Made by a program: the position numbers and the translations under genes. From Victivallales bacterium (GTDB lineage: Bacteria; Verrucomicrobiota; Lentisphaeria; Victivallales; GWF2-38-69), in assembly GCA_021733985.1 (NCBI GenBank), contig JAIPJT010000020.1, positions 1 to 44,546 of the forward strand: a DNA stretch of 44,546 nt, given 5' to 3'. This document shows positions 1-7,622 of the stretch, one piece after another. Positions within the stretch are counted from its first letter, which is position 1; each line of letters begins with the position of its first letter. Below the pieces are notes generated by a model. That model ran no database searches. It was not told the DNA's origin and worked only from the letters and a program-made list of their open reading frames with translations.

Positions 1-17
1 TGCCGTTGAATTAAGAT

Positions 18-153
18 GTTGGAGTTCGCACTTTAGTGTGTTAGGCAGAATATTCAGCCAGACAAGCTAATCACGTCATTCGACACGACAAGAGCTTGAA
101 CTCCAACCATACACTAAAATTTGATGCTTAATTTTTTAACCCAATGACATTGA
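18..153 (+). repeat. left arm of terminal inverted repeat
   Basis: This arm is the reverse complement of 44410-44545. Alignment by eye is gap-free over 136 bp. It is perfect over 18-128 and has four mismatches after that (129, 135, 140, 141). Inside the arm, GTTGGAGTTC (18-27) is repeated inverted as GAACTCCAAC (98-107), and TTTAGTGT (32-39) as ACACTAAA (111-118), so the unit itself can fold. There is no coding potential. It ends about 30 bp before recD2. It most likely belongs to a multicopy dispersed repeat. Confidence 0.95.
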
Positions 154-184
154 TCAATATATAACAATAGAAACTTTTGCTCTT

Positions 185-2452
185 ATGAAGCCTGAAGAAA
201 AAGAAAAAAACCTCTTTGACCTTGATTTTAAGCAGAAAAAAAATACCGATGTAGTTTTCAACAGTAACACAAATTATCTTGAAGGTGAAATTGTCAGAGT
301 TGTTTTTACAAATGAGGATGAAACATATTCTGTGATAAAGATTAAAGATAAGAAAGGACACAGGCATACAGTTGTCGGGCCCTTAAGCGGTGCTTTCGAA
401 GGTCAGGGAATAAAAATAAAAGGAAAATGGGAGGATCATTCCGAGTATGGGAAGCAGTTCCGTGCGGAGAAATTCAAGTTTACACTTCCTGTAACCCCTA
501 TGGGTATTGAAAGATATTTAGGATCCGGCCTGATTCCCGGTATAGGACAAAAAAGAGCAAAATTAATAGTTTCACACTTTAAGGAGAAAACTCTTGATAT
601 TTTAGATAATTATTCTGCGCGGCTTTTGGAAGTTCCGGGGTTTGGAAAGAAAACGTTGAAAACAGTCAGATCAGCCTGGCTGGAACATGCTGAGAAACGG
701 GAAATTATTCTATACTTTCAGAGTTTGGGAATTTCTCTGACCTACTGCCAGAAAATATATAAAAGGTTTGGCTCCAATTCCCTTAACATTGTCAAAAATA
801 ATCCGTATAAACTTGCTGATGAAGTGTTTGGTATAGGATTTATAAAAGCTGATACAATAGCAAAACAGATAGGTATCAGGCATAATGATGAAAAAAGACT
901 TGCTGCAGGGGTAGGATATACTCTGAATCAGCTTTCTCAGAAAGGACATGTCTGCTATCCTGTTAAAGAATTCTTAAATACTGCTTCTGAAATTTTGGAC
1001 GTAAAGTCTGAAGAGGCTGAGAGAGGATTGCATTTAAGCTGTATGAATAAAAGCACAGTGATAGATTCGCTTCCTGTCGAAATTTCCGAGTATAAAGATT
1101 TCGTATATGATTCAAGGCTTTTTTCCGAAGAAAAAAAGCTGTCTGAGATAATACCTAAACTTCTCAGCGTCAAAGCTCATAAAGGGCGTGTTCTGTCTAA
1201 AATAAAAAATTCCAAAAACATAGTTAAACTTAACAGTGAACAGCTGCAGGCCGTTAGTAATGTTGCTGTTTCTCCGGTTTCCATTATTACCGGCGGGCCG
1301 GGAGTAGGTAAAACGACTGTAATAGGGGAGATTGTAAGCAGGTCGAAAGTGGCAGGATTGAAACTTGCTCTAACTGCTCCGACAGGAAAGGCCGCAAAAA
1401 GAATGTCTGAGGCAACCGGACATCCGGCTTCAACAGTTCACAGGTTACTGAAATGGGACCCTAATGCCGGGACTTTTGTACATAACAAAAACAATTTTTT
1501 AAATTTTGATCTACTTATTATAGATGAAGTTTCGATGATAGATATTAGGCTTGCCTACAATTTTTTTTCAGCAGTGGCTCCCAATACAACTTTAGTTTTA
1601 GTCGGTGATGTAGACCAGCTGCCCTCTGTAGGGCCTGGTAATTTTCTCAAAGATCTGATAAAGTCAAAGGTTTGTCCGGTAGTAAGGCTTACTCATATTT
1701 ACCGCCAGAGCAGCAGGGGGCATATTATACCTAATGCCCACGCAGTTAACGCGGGTAAAATGATTGACCTCAGTCAGCCTGAAAACAGTAAGATTTTAAG
1801 GGACTTTTACTGGATAGAACAGGATGATCCGGAGAAAGTTTCTGATATCATAATAAAACTTCTGACAGAGCGTATACCTAAACGCTTTGGATTTCATCCT
1901 GTTCGTGATGTTCAGGTGCTGACCCCTATGACCAAAGGCATATGCGGTACGAAAGCATTGAATGAAAGAATCCAGTCTGTAGTCCACAAAAAAAACAAAC
2001 CTCAGTTTGATTTCGGCAGCCGCACTTTTAAAGCCGGTGATAAAATCATGCAAATAGTTAATAACTACGAAAAAAATGTTTTCAACGGCGATACAGGTTT
2101 TATAAGTCTTATAGACACGAAAAATAAAGAATTCAATGTAAACTATGATTTACAGACTGTAAGTTATAGTTTTAATGAGGCCGACCAGCTCATTCACGCT
2201 TATGCGGTTACAATACATAAATCACAGGGAAGCGAATTTCCGGCTGTAATAGTTCCCTGCCTGACTTCACACTTTATTATGCTGCAGCGAAACCTTTTAT
2301 ACACTGCATTAACCAGAGCTAAAAAACTGCTGATACTGATAGGCTCTAAAAAAGCCCTCGGAATTGCAATAAGCAATTACAGGCAGGCTCCACGATATAC
2401 AGGATTCCTGACAAGACTCAAAAATAATAGCTTGAAAGGTGTCAATTTTTAA
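185..2452 (+). CDS. recD2: RecD2-type ATP-dependent DNA helicase
   Basis: Superfamily 1B 5'-3' DNA helicase of the RecD2 type, which acts without RecBC in replication and repair. The 755 residues match the usual family length of about 720-800. The N-terminal half has the OB-like region and helix-hairpin-helix repeats typical of RecD2 (for example LIPGIGQKRA near residue 120). The helicase core has Walker A GGPGVGKTT at 370-378, Walker B IIDEVSM with D447-E448, a GDVDQLPSVGPG motif III, HIYRQ (motif IV) and a C-terminal HKSQGSEF followed by YTALTRAK. There is no clear Shine-Dalgarno before the ATG, but this start keeps the whole N-terminal domain. It converges with hgcB across an 85-nt gap. 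Confidence 0.95.
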   Translation: MKPEEKEKNLFDLDFKQKKNTDVVFNSNTNYLEGEIVRVVFTNEDETYSVIKIKDKKGHRHTVVGPLSGAFEGQGIKIKGKWEDHSEYGKQFRAEKFKFTLPVTPMGIERYLGSGLIPGIGQKRAKLIVSHFKEKTLDILDNYSARLLEVPGFGKKTLKTVRSAWLEHAEKREIILYFQSLGISLTYCQKIYKRFGSNSLNIVKNNPYKLADEVFGIGFIKADTIAKQIGIRHNDEKRLAAGVGYTLNQLSQKGHVCYPVKEFLNTASEILDVKSEEAERGLHLSCMNKSTVIDSLPVEISEYKDFVYDSRLFSEEKKLSEIIPKLLSVKAHKGRVLSKIKNSKNIVKLNSEQLQAVSNVAVSPVSIITGGPGVGKTTVIGEIVSRSKVAGLKLALTAPTGKAAKRMSEATGHPASTVHRLLKWDPNAGTFVHNKNNFLNFDLLIIDEVSMIDIRLAYNFFSAVAPNTTLVLVGDVDQLPSVGPGNFLKDLIKSKVCPVVRLTHIYRQSSRGHIIPNAHAVNAGKMIDLSQPENSKILRDFYWIEQDDPEKVSDIIIKLLTERIPKRFGFHPVRDVQVLTPMTKGICGTKALNERIQSVVHKKNKPQFDFGSRTFKAGDKIMQIVNNYEKNVFNGDTGFISLIDTKNKEFNVNYDLQTVSYSFNEADQLIHAYAVTIHKSQGSEFPAVIVPCLTSHFIMLQRNLLYTALTRAKKLLILIGSKKALGIAISNYRQAPRYTGFLTRLKNNSLKGVNF

Positions 2453-2494
2453 ATTTTAATAAATATGCTACAGAAACGAATTGTAAGAATATTA

Positions 2495-2534
2495 CACAGC
2501 TGCCCTGCGTTTTGCTCCTCTTTATATAGCTGTG
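2495..2534. repeat. inverted repeat between recD2 and hgcB
   Basis: CACAGCT (2495-2501) is repeated inverted as AGCTGTG (2528-2534) with a 26-nt loop. It lies in the convergent gap between recD2 and hgcB. Neither strand has a T-tract directly after the stem, so it is not a typical intrinsic terminator. It could still mark the shared 3' boundary or be the remains of a REP-like repeat. Confidence 0.35.
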
Positions 2535-2537
2535 AAC

Positions 2538-2813
2538 TTAGTCTTCACAGCATCCGCATTTCGGTTCCTTTCCGGTAAGCAAGCTGTAGATAATGGCTTC
2601 GGCGCAGCCGACTCCTTTGTTAACTTTTATAGCATCGTAAGGGCAGTTGTTAACACAGGCTCCACACTCCATACACCTGTCCCTGTCAGTAATTTTAATT
2701 TCATTATTTTCGTATTTAAAGACTCCATGCGGACACACAACTGTACACATCAGGCATTTCTTACATTTATTTCGATCAAATTCCAGAGTTGACACATTTT
2801 TCAAATATTTCAT
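2538..2813 (-). CDS. hgcB: HgcB, ferredoxin partner of mercury methylation
   Basis: HgcB is a 2[4Fe-4S] ferredoxin required with HgcA for mercury methylation. It is thought to reduce the HgcA corrinoid and to hand over Hg(II). The 91 residues hold two full cluster motifs: C17-x2-C20-x2-C23-x3-C27-P and C47-x2-C50-x2-C53-x3-C57-P. Two further traits separate HgcB from ordinary ferredoxins. One is the extra cysteine C70 in GVGCAEAI. The other is the C-terminal cysteine group C86, C88, C89, whose vicinal pair is known to matter for Hg binding. The ATG overlaps the hgcA stop by one base (TAATG), so the two are probably translationally coupled. Confidence 0.96.
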   Translation of the reverse strand: MKYLKNVSTLEFDRNKCKKCLMCTVVCPHGVFKYENNEIKITDRDRCMECGACVNNCPYDAIKVNKGVGCAEAIIYSLLTGKEPKCGCCED

Positions 2814-3907
2814 TATATTACTCCCAGTACTGACAGTTTATATATTATAAGAATTAGTATGCATACAACAATTCCGGCAATATAGATCGGCAGCCCTATT
2901 TTAAGTTCTTTTGTTACTCCTGAAGGACTCGTATAGGTTGTTGTTCCCGTGAACAGAAGAGCTGTAAAAGAGGAGACTGCAGGTAAAAATATCCAGCAGA
3001 AAAGTATCAGCAGAAAATTACTGAAGCAGAACAACGATATAAGGGGTGCAATAAGGCCTGTTACACACCCTTTTAAAGCAAAAGATCTGAAAGGCAGGAA
3101 CGGCAGCAATACCGGAACCAATATAGCCCCGGAGACAAGAGCTGAAAAAGTTAAAAGAATCATTGGAAGTCCGATGTAATATATGTCTTTAAACATTATA
3201 CCCTCTTTTCGAAGCCCGAAAAAAATCAGGAATACTATAGAAAGATAAAAAAATTTCTTTAAAGCCGGGACCAATTCCAAAGGAGCGACTTTGATTCTTT
3301 CCCAAATCGGGAATTTAACTCTTCTTGCGTTTTCGAAAGCCTCATAATTATTTTTTATAAAACTTTTTATATCTTCAGCTTTTACAGGTCCATAAATCAC
3401 TTTAAATCCGCTCTGATTTTCTACTTCGTATGCGCTAATACCTACTGCGCCCAGTTGAGGAAGTATAAGTCTTTTATGAGAAACAAGCCTCTCAAGCTGG
3501 GTTTCCTTTATTTTTTCGACCAGTTCCTCTGTGCCGAAAGTACCTTTGCCCGCCGCACACCAGACATTTATACCCCCTGTCTCCAGGACAAGTATCCAGC
3601 AATTGAAATTATTAAGCTCTTTTCTGAGAACGTCAAAAGTATATTTATAATTTGCTGTTACAAAAACTTCAGAAGACTCGTCCGGTGTTCCCAGTGCGTA
3701 CAACCCCGGTTCAATTTTGTAGTTATTCCTAAAAGAACTGACCCTGCATTTAAAGTGTTCAAGTTTGTCTCTGAAATTAATTTTAGAAGATATGACAGGT
3801 ATGAAACCAAGCGGAGTTAATTTTGTAGTTAATACATAGCTTTCGCTATACTTACTGAAGTTGCTTTTATCTTCTGCTGAACAGCAAGAATTGTTATTAG
3901 TATTCAT
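2813..3907 (-). CDS. hgcA: HgcA, corrinoid methyltransferase of mercury methylation
   Basis: HgcA transfers a methyl group from its corrinoid cofactor to Hg(II), giving methylmercury. It is membrane-anchored with a cytosolic cobalamin-binding domain. The diagnostic cap-helix motif N114-V-W-C117-A-A-G-K121 is intact, and C117 is the predicted lower axial cobalt ligand. The soluble domain covers about residues 20-210. Some five hydrophobic segments follow (about 212-362), as expected. At 364 residues it is near the length of known HgcA proteins. An unusual vicinal pair C8-C9 sits in the short N-terminal extension. The corrinoid iron-sulfur protein AcsC is ruled out by the cysteine in the cap helix and the C-terminal membrane domain. 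The start has only a weak GGA upstream. Confidence 0.96.
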   Translation of the reverse strand: MNTNNNSCCSAEDKSNFSKYSESYVLTTKLTPLGFIPVISSKINFRDKLEHFKCRVSSFRNNYKIEPGLYALGTPDESSEVFVTANYKYTFDVLRKELNNFNCWILVLETGGINVWCAAGKGTFGTEELVEKIKETQLERLVSHKRLILPQLGAVGISAYEVENQSGFKVIYGPVKAEDIKSFIKNNYEAFENARRVKFPIWERIKVAPLELVPALKKFFYLSIVFLIFFGLRKEGIMFKDIYYIGLPMILLTFSALVSGAILVPVLLPFLPFRSFALKGCVTGLIAPLISLFCFSNFLLILFCWIFLPAVSSFTALLFTGTTTYTSPSGVTKELKIGLPIYIAGIVVCILILIIYKLSVLGVI

Positions 3908-4266
3908 TTATCTTTATTCCAATATTTATTTTTTTGTAAAACATCAATTAACCTAAATAACGCAGTTGAATTTGAAGCTGTAGCCACGACCTGTCCTCAG
4001 AAGCCTTGGCGTAGGAGGAGGCAGCAAAGCTTAGCTGTACTTTGTACTGCATACCAGTTAACCACAGCACATGAGTTGAAGCTAACAAAGTAGAAATAGA
4101 TATAGATTCAAAATCAATCATAATGATAGAGAAATTTTAAAAAAAAAATATTTTTCATCCATTGAGTGAATGCTAAAATCGGAGTAACTTCTTGTTTTTA
4201 AATACTTTAACCTTTTTAAAATCTCTCTGCTGCATTTTTTAGGTTTATAAGTGAAGAGTGTATCCT
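3908..4266. other. intergenic region upstream of hgcA
   Basis: This 359-nt gap separates the arsG-like gene from hgcA; both are on the minus strand. It contains a REP-like repeat (about 3961-4080, listed separately). A 4-bp stem CATT/AATG at 4160-4172 is followed on the minus strand by GATGAAAAATA and T10, which could be a weak terminator. I found no convincing sigma-70 promoter for hgcA and no copy of the AATTCG-N8-CGAATT box seen at arsR. Whether hgcAB is read from the ars promoter or its own cannot be settled from the sequence. Confidence 0.6.
3961..4080. repeat. REP-like palindromic repeat, copy 1
   Basis: Non-coding modules are shared with 9890-10035: ACGACCTGTCC at 3986-3996 and TACTGCATACCAG at 4045-4057. 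The first runs into an imperfect hairpin (TCCTC, AAGCCTTGGC, GAGGA), a form often seen in dispersed palindromic repeats of PVC and candidate-phylum genomes. The second copy has the modules in a different order and orientation. Confidence 0.6.
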
Positions 4267-4950
4267 TCATAACCAATATATGTAAATGATAGTGTAATAA
4301 ATACCTACAATGATAAAAATTATTCCGGCCGTGTATCTAAACCAAAGTTCAATTCTTGTAAGACAGTGAAAGGCTTTACCAAGAAGTTCACTGCCAAACG
4401 CTATTATAAATGCAAAAAAGATAACCGGCAATGCTGTTCCAACGCCATAAACTGTCGGAATAACAAAATAGCTGTTTGCTTTTACAGCTAATGGTATTAG
4501 CGCCCCGAAAAACAATCCTGCTGAAACAGGACAAAAAGAAAGAGCAAGCGCAACCCCCAAAGGAAAAGAGAAAAGTATTCCTTTTTTCTGAATTTTATTC
4601 TGCAGTTTATCACTAGCTCCAATATTCAGGGAAAAGGCATTTCCAATCATTCCAAGTAAAATCATACCTAAGAGGATAAGTACCGGCCCAAGAATTTCAT
4701 TAAGATATTTCTGGAGAAAAAGAGAAAGCTGTGAACTGGCAAGCACTCCACCGGTTATTAATGCTCCGATAAGGATATATACAACTGTCCGGCCTACAAT
4801 GTATAATAATCCGGAAATCAGAACATGCCTGTCATTGCCTACAAATCTTCCAATAAACGAGATTGCTGATATATTTGCAGCAAGCGGACAAGGGCTTATT
4901 GAGGTAAGTATGCCTAACCACAACACTGATAACACAATATAATAGTCCAT
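4267..4950 (-). CDS. CcdA/DsbD-like membrane protein, ArsG family
   Basis: A polytopic membrane protein of 227 residues with about six transmembrane segments. It carries the CcdA/DsbD signature of two prolyl-cysteines in separate helices: SPC21P near the N terminus and SFC140PVSAG. CcdA-type proteins pass electrons from cytosolic thioredoxin to periplasmic thiol proteins. Close relatives in ars operons are annotated ArsG, described as a permease for reduced aromatic arsenicals. The gene starts 7 nt after the ArsF-like gene, which supports the ArsF/ArsG pairing. It is the last gene before hgcA. Transport of electrons, of arsenicals, or both cannot be separated here. Confidence 0.8.
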   Translation of the reverse strand: MDYYIVLSVLWLGILTSISPCPLAANISAISFIGRFVGNDRHVLISGLLYIVGRTVVYILIGALITGGVLASSQLSLFLQKYLNEILGPVLILLGMILLGMIGNAFSLNIGASDKLQNKIQKKGILFSFPLGVALALSFCPVSAGLFFGALIPLAVKANSYFVIPTVYGVGTALPVIFFAFIIAFGSELLGKAFHCLTRIELWFRYTAGIIFIIVGIYYTIIYIYWL

Positions 4951-4957
4951 ATTAGAA

Positions 4958-5437
4958 TCACTCTTTTAATTTTTCCAAATAGGCATCAACTGTATCAGAA
5001 ATATATGTATTGAATTTGTTTGGTTTATCAATTAAAGTCCAAACTTTATCCAGCCTTTTATATTGAACTGTTTTGTTATCTTTCTTCAAAACTACTACGA
5101 CAGAGCTGGCAACTATTGCATATTTTTCTGCCAGTTTTTCATTTGCCTGAAAATCAATTTCTTTAAATATAATTTTTTTTGCATCGATATAACGACTAAA
5201 TTTTTCCTGTAAAAGCTCCTTAGTCAACTTTTCTATTTTGTTACAGGTAGAGCATCTAAAAGTCGAATGAAAGTAGTAGACCTTTACAAAATTACTGTTT
5301 TCCGTATTTGCGTTCTGCTCTATTTTTTTTCCATTCCCGTTACTTAAAGATGAATAATTTTTGCCAAGAGCAAATCCGATGCTTATCAGAATAAAAGTTA
5401 AAAGTATATTTTTAATTATGTTTAGAGATTTCTTCAT
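4958..5437 (-). CDS. ArsF-like thioredoxin-fold protein
   Basis: A 159-residue protein with an N-terminal membrane anchor or signal (residues 7-25) and a thioredoxin-like domain facing outside. The motif VYYFHSTFRC62-STC65 gives a CxxC pair in a context typical of the ArsF family. That family is named as a nitroreductase subunit for nitro-aromatic arsenicals, together with ArsG. Its start overlaps the stop of the preceding thioredoxin gene by 4 nt (ATGA), so the two are coupled. The likely role is reduction of an arsenical or of a partner protein with electrons from the CcdA/ArsG-like protein. The family name is recalled from motif and context and was not searched. Confidence 0.75.
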   Translation of the reverse strand: MKKSLNIIKNILLTFILISIGFALGKNYSSLSNGNGKKIEQNANTENSNFVKVYYFHSTFRCSTCNKIEKLTKELLQEKFSRYIDAKKIIFKEIDFQANEKLAEKYAIVASSVVVVLKKDNKTVQYKRLDKVWTLIDKPNKFNTYISDTVDAYLEKLKE

Positions 5438-5892
5438 TTATCTGAATCATGGTTGGAGTCTTCAGTAGTTTTAGCCTTATTTTCTGTAAAGTCATATCCT
5501 AATGATTTCCACTTTGCTATAATGTTTTTCTTTGAAATATATCCAACATGCCGCCAAAGCTCTTTTCCGTTTTTATCGAAAAATATTTGTGTCGGAATTG
5601 ATTGTATTCCATGCTCTTTAGCAAGCTGGGCATTTTCAGATTTCCAGACATCTGTAAATTTAACAATTAGTTCACCTTTGTATTCACTTTTCAACTTTTC
5701 CAGAATAGGAGCCAACTTTTTACACGCAATACATTTCTTTGCACCAAAATCCCAAAGCATTGGCAGGCTTGTGTTTTCACTGGTTTTACTATTTGAAGCA
5801 TTGATATTAATAGCAAATATAGAAAGAAGTATGAAGGCTGTAGATAAAGTACAGATTTTTAAGATATGATTTTTAGCTATCATTTTCAGCAT
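5434..5892 (-). CDS. secreted thioredoxin-family protein
   Basis: A thioredoxin-fold oxidoreductase of 152 residues. A signal peptide or anchor spans about residues 10-32. The active site is C54-IA-C57 in KKCIACKK, and the cis-proline is in SIP100T. The usual tryptophan before the first cysteine is replaced by lysine. ATG codons at residues 1 and 4 are both possible: AGGA lies 2 nt before the first and 11 nt before the second. The tail is hydrophilic and rich in Lys, Glu and Asp. The position between the mini-thioredoxin and the ArsF-like gene suggests that it relays electrons in the periplasm. Confidence 0.85.
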   Translation of the reverse strand: MLKMIAKNHILKICTLSTAFILLSIFAININASNSKTSENTSLPMLWDFGAKKCIACKKLAPILEKLKSEYKGELIVKFTDVWKSENAQLAKEHGIQSIPTQIFFDKNGKELWRHVGYISKKNIIAKWKSLGYDFTENKAKTTEDSNHDSDK

Positions 5893-5896
5893 AATC

Positions 5897-6127
5897 CTAT
5901 TTTAATATTTCTTTTATCTCTTTCGCGGAAAGAACTTTGCCGGCTGATTTTACATTTCCGTCAACAGCAAGACCCGGAGTCATCATTATACCGAAAGACA
6001 TGATTTTGTTAATGTCGGTAACCTTTTCCAGTTCGAAGTCTAACCCGAGTTCTTTTGCCGCTGTTTCAGCATTTTCAGCAAGCTTTTTACATTTTGGACA
6101 TCCTGTACCTAAAATCTGAATTTTCAT
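5897..6127 (-). CDS. mini-thioredoxin of the TM0996/MTH895 type
   Basis: A 76-residue cytosolic thioredoxin/glutaredoxin-like protein with the redox pair C10-PK-C13 right after the first strand (GTGCPKCKK). These proteins are regular members of ars operons in anaerobes, beside the permease. It has the best ribosome site of the block: AAAGGAGA, 8 nt before the ATG. A structured non-coding gap (6128-6318) separates it from the permease, and a 4-nt gap follows to the secreted thioredoxin. It may reduce ArsC or feed the CcdA-like protein. Equivalence to ArsE is possible but unproven. Confidence 0.88.
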   Translation of the reverse strand: MKIQILGTGCPKCKKLAENAETAAKELGLDFELEKVTDINKIMSFGIMMTPGLAVDGNVKSAGKVLSAKEIKEILK

Positions 6128-6192
6128 TTAGTTGTTCTCCTTTCATTTCCTCGTTTTTTTTATATCCAAAAGGATTTTTATTTTATTTATCC

Positions 6193-6220
6193 ATCACATC
6201 ATTCGATATGACTTGTGCTT
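6193..6220. repeat. degenerate fragment of the terminal repeat
   Basis: This 28-bp stretch matches the part of the terminal repeat at about 70-97 (ATCACGTCATTCGACACGAC and the next 8 bases) at 22 of 28 positions. It lies in the gap between the permease and the mini-thioredoxin. It is probably an old relic of the same dispersed repeat. Confidence 0.4.
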
Positions 6221-6239
6221 CATAGCGTGGCGAAAAATT

Positions 6240-6296
6240 AAGTGTATATCCAGGTTTCTGTTACAAAGAGCAAAAACCATAAAATCGCATACACTT
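6240..6296 (-). terminator. two-tier stem-loop inside the ars operon
   Basis: The outer arms are perfect over 8 bp (6240-6247 and 6289-6296, AAGTGTAT/ATACACTT). A nested 8-bp stem with one GU pair lies inside (6253-6260 and 6271-6278, 10-nt loop). Read on the minus strand, AATTTTTCG follows the structure directly. It comes 22 nt after the permease stop. It may be an intrinsic terminator or attenuator that splits the operon into arsR-arsC-acr3-permease and the downstream thiol genes. The short T-run makes full termination uncertain. Confidence 0.45.
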
Positions 6297-6318
6297 TTGT
6301 ATAGTTAAAATTAATATT

Positions 6319-7620
6319 TTATAAATATCCGTAAAGCATTCCCGAAAATGTAGCCATAACGATAACGAGAACTATAAAGACAACAGTTTTCTTAGTGCCC
6401 ATAACGCTTCGAATTACAAGCATATTAGGGAGACTTAAAGCCGGGCCCGCAAGCAGAAGAGCTAATGCCGGCCCTTTCCCCATTCCGCTGTTTATTAGTC
6501 CCTGCAGAATCGGAACTTCTGTTAATGTCGCGAAATACATAAATGCGCCTGCAAATGAAGCAAAGAAGTTTGCCCTTAAAGAATTTCCGCCAACGGCATT
6601 ATTTACCCATTCATAAGGAATTAATCCTTCATGTCCGACACGTCCAAGAAGCAGTCCTGCTACAAGTACACCGAACAACAATAAAGGAAGAATCTGCTTT
6701 GCAAAACCCCATGAAGAAGAAAACCACTCCTGTCCATGTCCGCTTTTATCTGTTATCGTAATTATCGAAAGACATACTGTGCCTGTAAAAAATGGAACGA
6801 GTGGGGTTTCGGGGAATAGAATAATGCTGAAAATGATAATTCCGGCAGAAAGAATTATTTTCCATAATTTTATCCGGTACCATAGAGTGAGAACAATACC
6901 GAGCAGTACTGCAAACAAAGCTGTTATAATCCATTTGCTGCTGTAAATTGCAAACCATAATCCAACTGTTTCATCAGGCTTTCCCCAGTTAGCAAATACC
7001 AGTATTCCTACTAATGATAAAAAATATAAACCATTTTGAAAGAGCGTCTGCTCATTTTCATTATCAGCATCAAATGACTCCGCAGATACAGATTTTTTTT
7101 TCTCCTCTTTTATAAAGATAATATGCATCAGTACTCCAATAATAATACTAAAGAGTATTGCTCCAATTGCCCTGGCAATACCAAGCTCAAGACCAAGTAT
7201 TCTGGCTGTCAGGGCTATTGCAAGAATATTTATTGCCGGGCCAGAATACAGAAAAGCACAAGCGGGCCCTAAACCGGCTCCCATTCTGTAAATACCGGCA
7301 AAGAGTGGAAGAACTGTACATGAACACACAGCTAGTATTGTACCGGAAACAGAAGCCACACCGTAAGCAATAAGTTTATTTGCCTTCGGCCCTAAATACT
7401 TCATAACAGCATTTTGATTGATAAATACCGTAATTGCACCGGCTATGAAAAAAGCCGGTATTAGACATAGTAGAACATGTTCTCTTGCATACCACTTTAC
7501 AAGATATAATGATTCAAGTATTGCATTATCAAACCTTTTGACCCCTACAGGTAAAAAATAAAATATTACGAATACTACTGAAATATAACCGAGTATTTTA
7601 CCTTCTTTTTTCCATTCCAT
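6319..7620 (-). CDS. ArsP / SO_0444-type efflux permease
   Basis: An integral membrane permease of 433 residues with about ten hydrophobic segments, of the family that includes ArsP (efflux of trivalent organoarsenicals) and the SO_0444 and YraQ proteins. The signature VC99SC101TVLPLFAGIYRMGA in an early helix and a second related stretch near the C terminus show the internal two-fold repeat. The paired C99/C101 are placed to bind a soft metal(loid). A hydrophilic loop rich in Lys and Glu lies in the middle (about 170-195). It starts 2 nt after the acr3 stop without a clear Shine-Dalgarno, so coupling is likely. The true substrate could be inorganic or methylated arsenic, or another metal. 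Confidence 0.85.
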   Translation of the reverse strand: MEWKKEGKILGYISVVFVIFYFLPVGVKRFDNAILESLYLVKWYAREHVLLCLIPAFFIAGAITVFINQNAVMKYLGPKANKLIAYGVASVSGTILAVCSCTVLPLFAGIYRMGAGLGPACAFLYSGPAINILAIALTARILGLELGIARAIGAILFSIIIGVLMHIIFIKEEKKKSVSAESFDADNENEQTLFQNGLYFLSLVGILVFANWGKPDETVGLWFAIYSSKWIITALFAVLLGIVLTLWYRIKLWKIILSAGIIIFSIILFPETPLVPFFTGTVCLSIITITDKSGHGQEWFSSSWGFAKQILPLLLFGVLVAGLLLGRVGHEGLIPYEWVNNAVGGNSLRANFFASFAGAFMYFATLTEVPILQGLINSGMGKGPALALLLAGPALSLPNMLVIRSVMGTKKTVVFIVLVIVMATFSGMLYGYL

Positions 7621-7622
7621 AT

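Noticed and set aside
2532-2792. Plus-strand open frame opposite hgcB
   Set aside because: It is a shadow of hgcB, whose cysteine motifs show the real coding strand.
2813-3907. HgcA as the acetyl-CoA pathway corrinoid protein AcsC/CdhE
   Set aside because: The NVWCAAGK motif with its cysteine, the membrane domain and the coupled HgcB-type ferredoxin are specific to mercury methylation.
4139-4172. Strong intrinsic terminator between arsG and hgcA
   Set aside because: The T10 tract is real, but the stem is only 4 bp and is set back by 11 bases, so read-through into hgcAB cannot be excluded.
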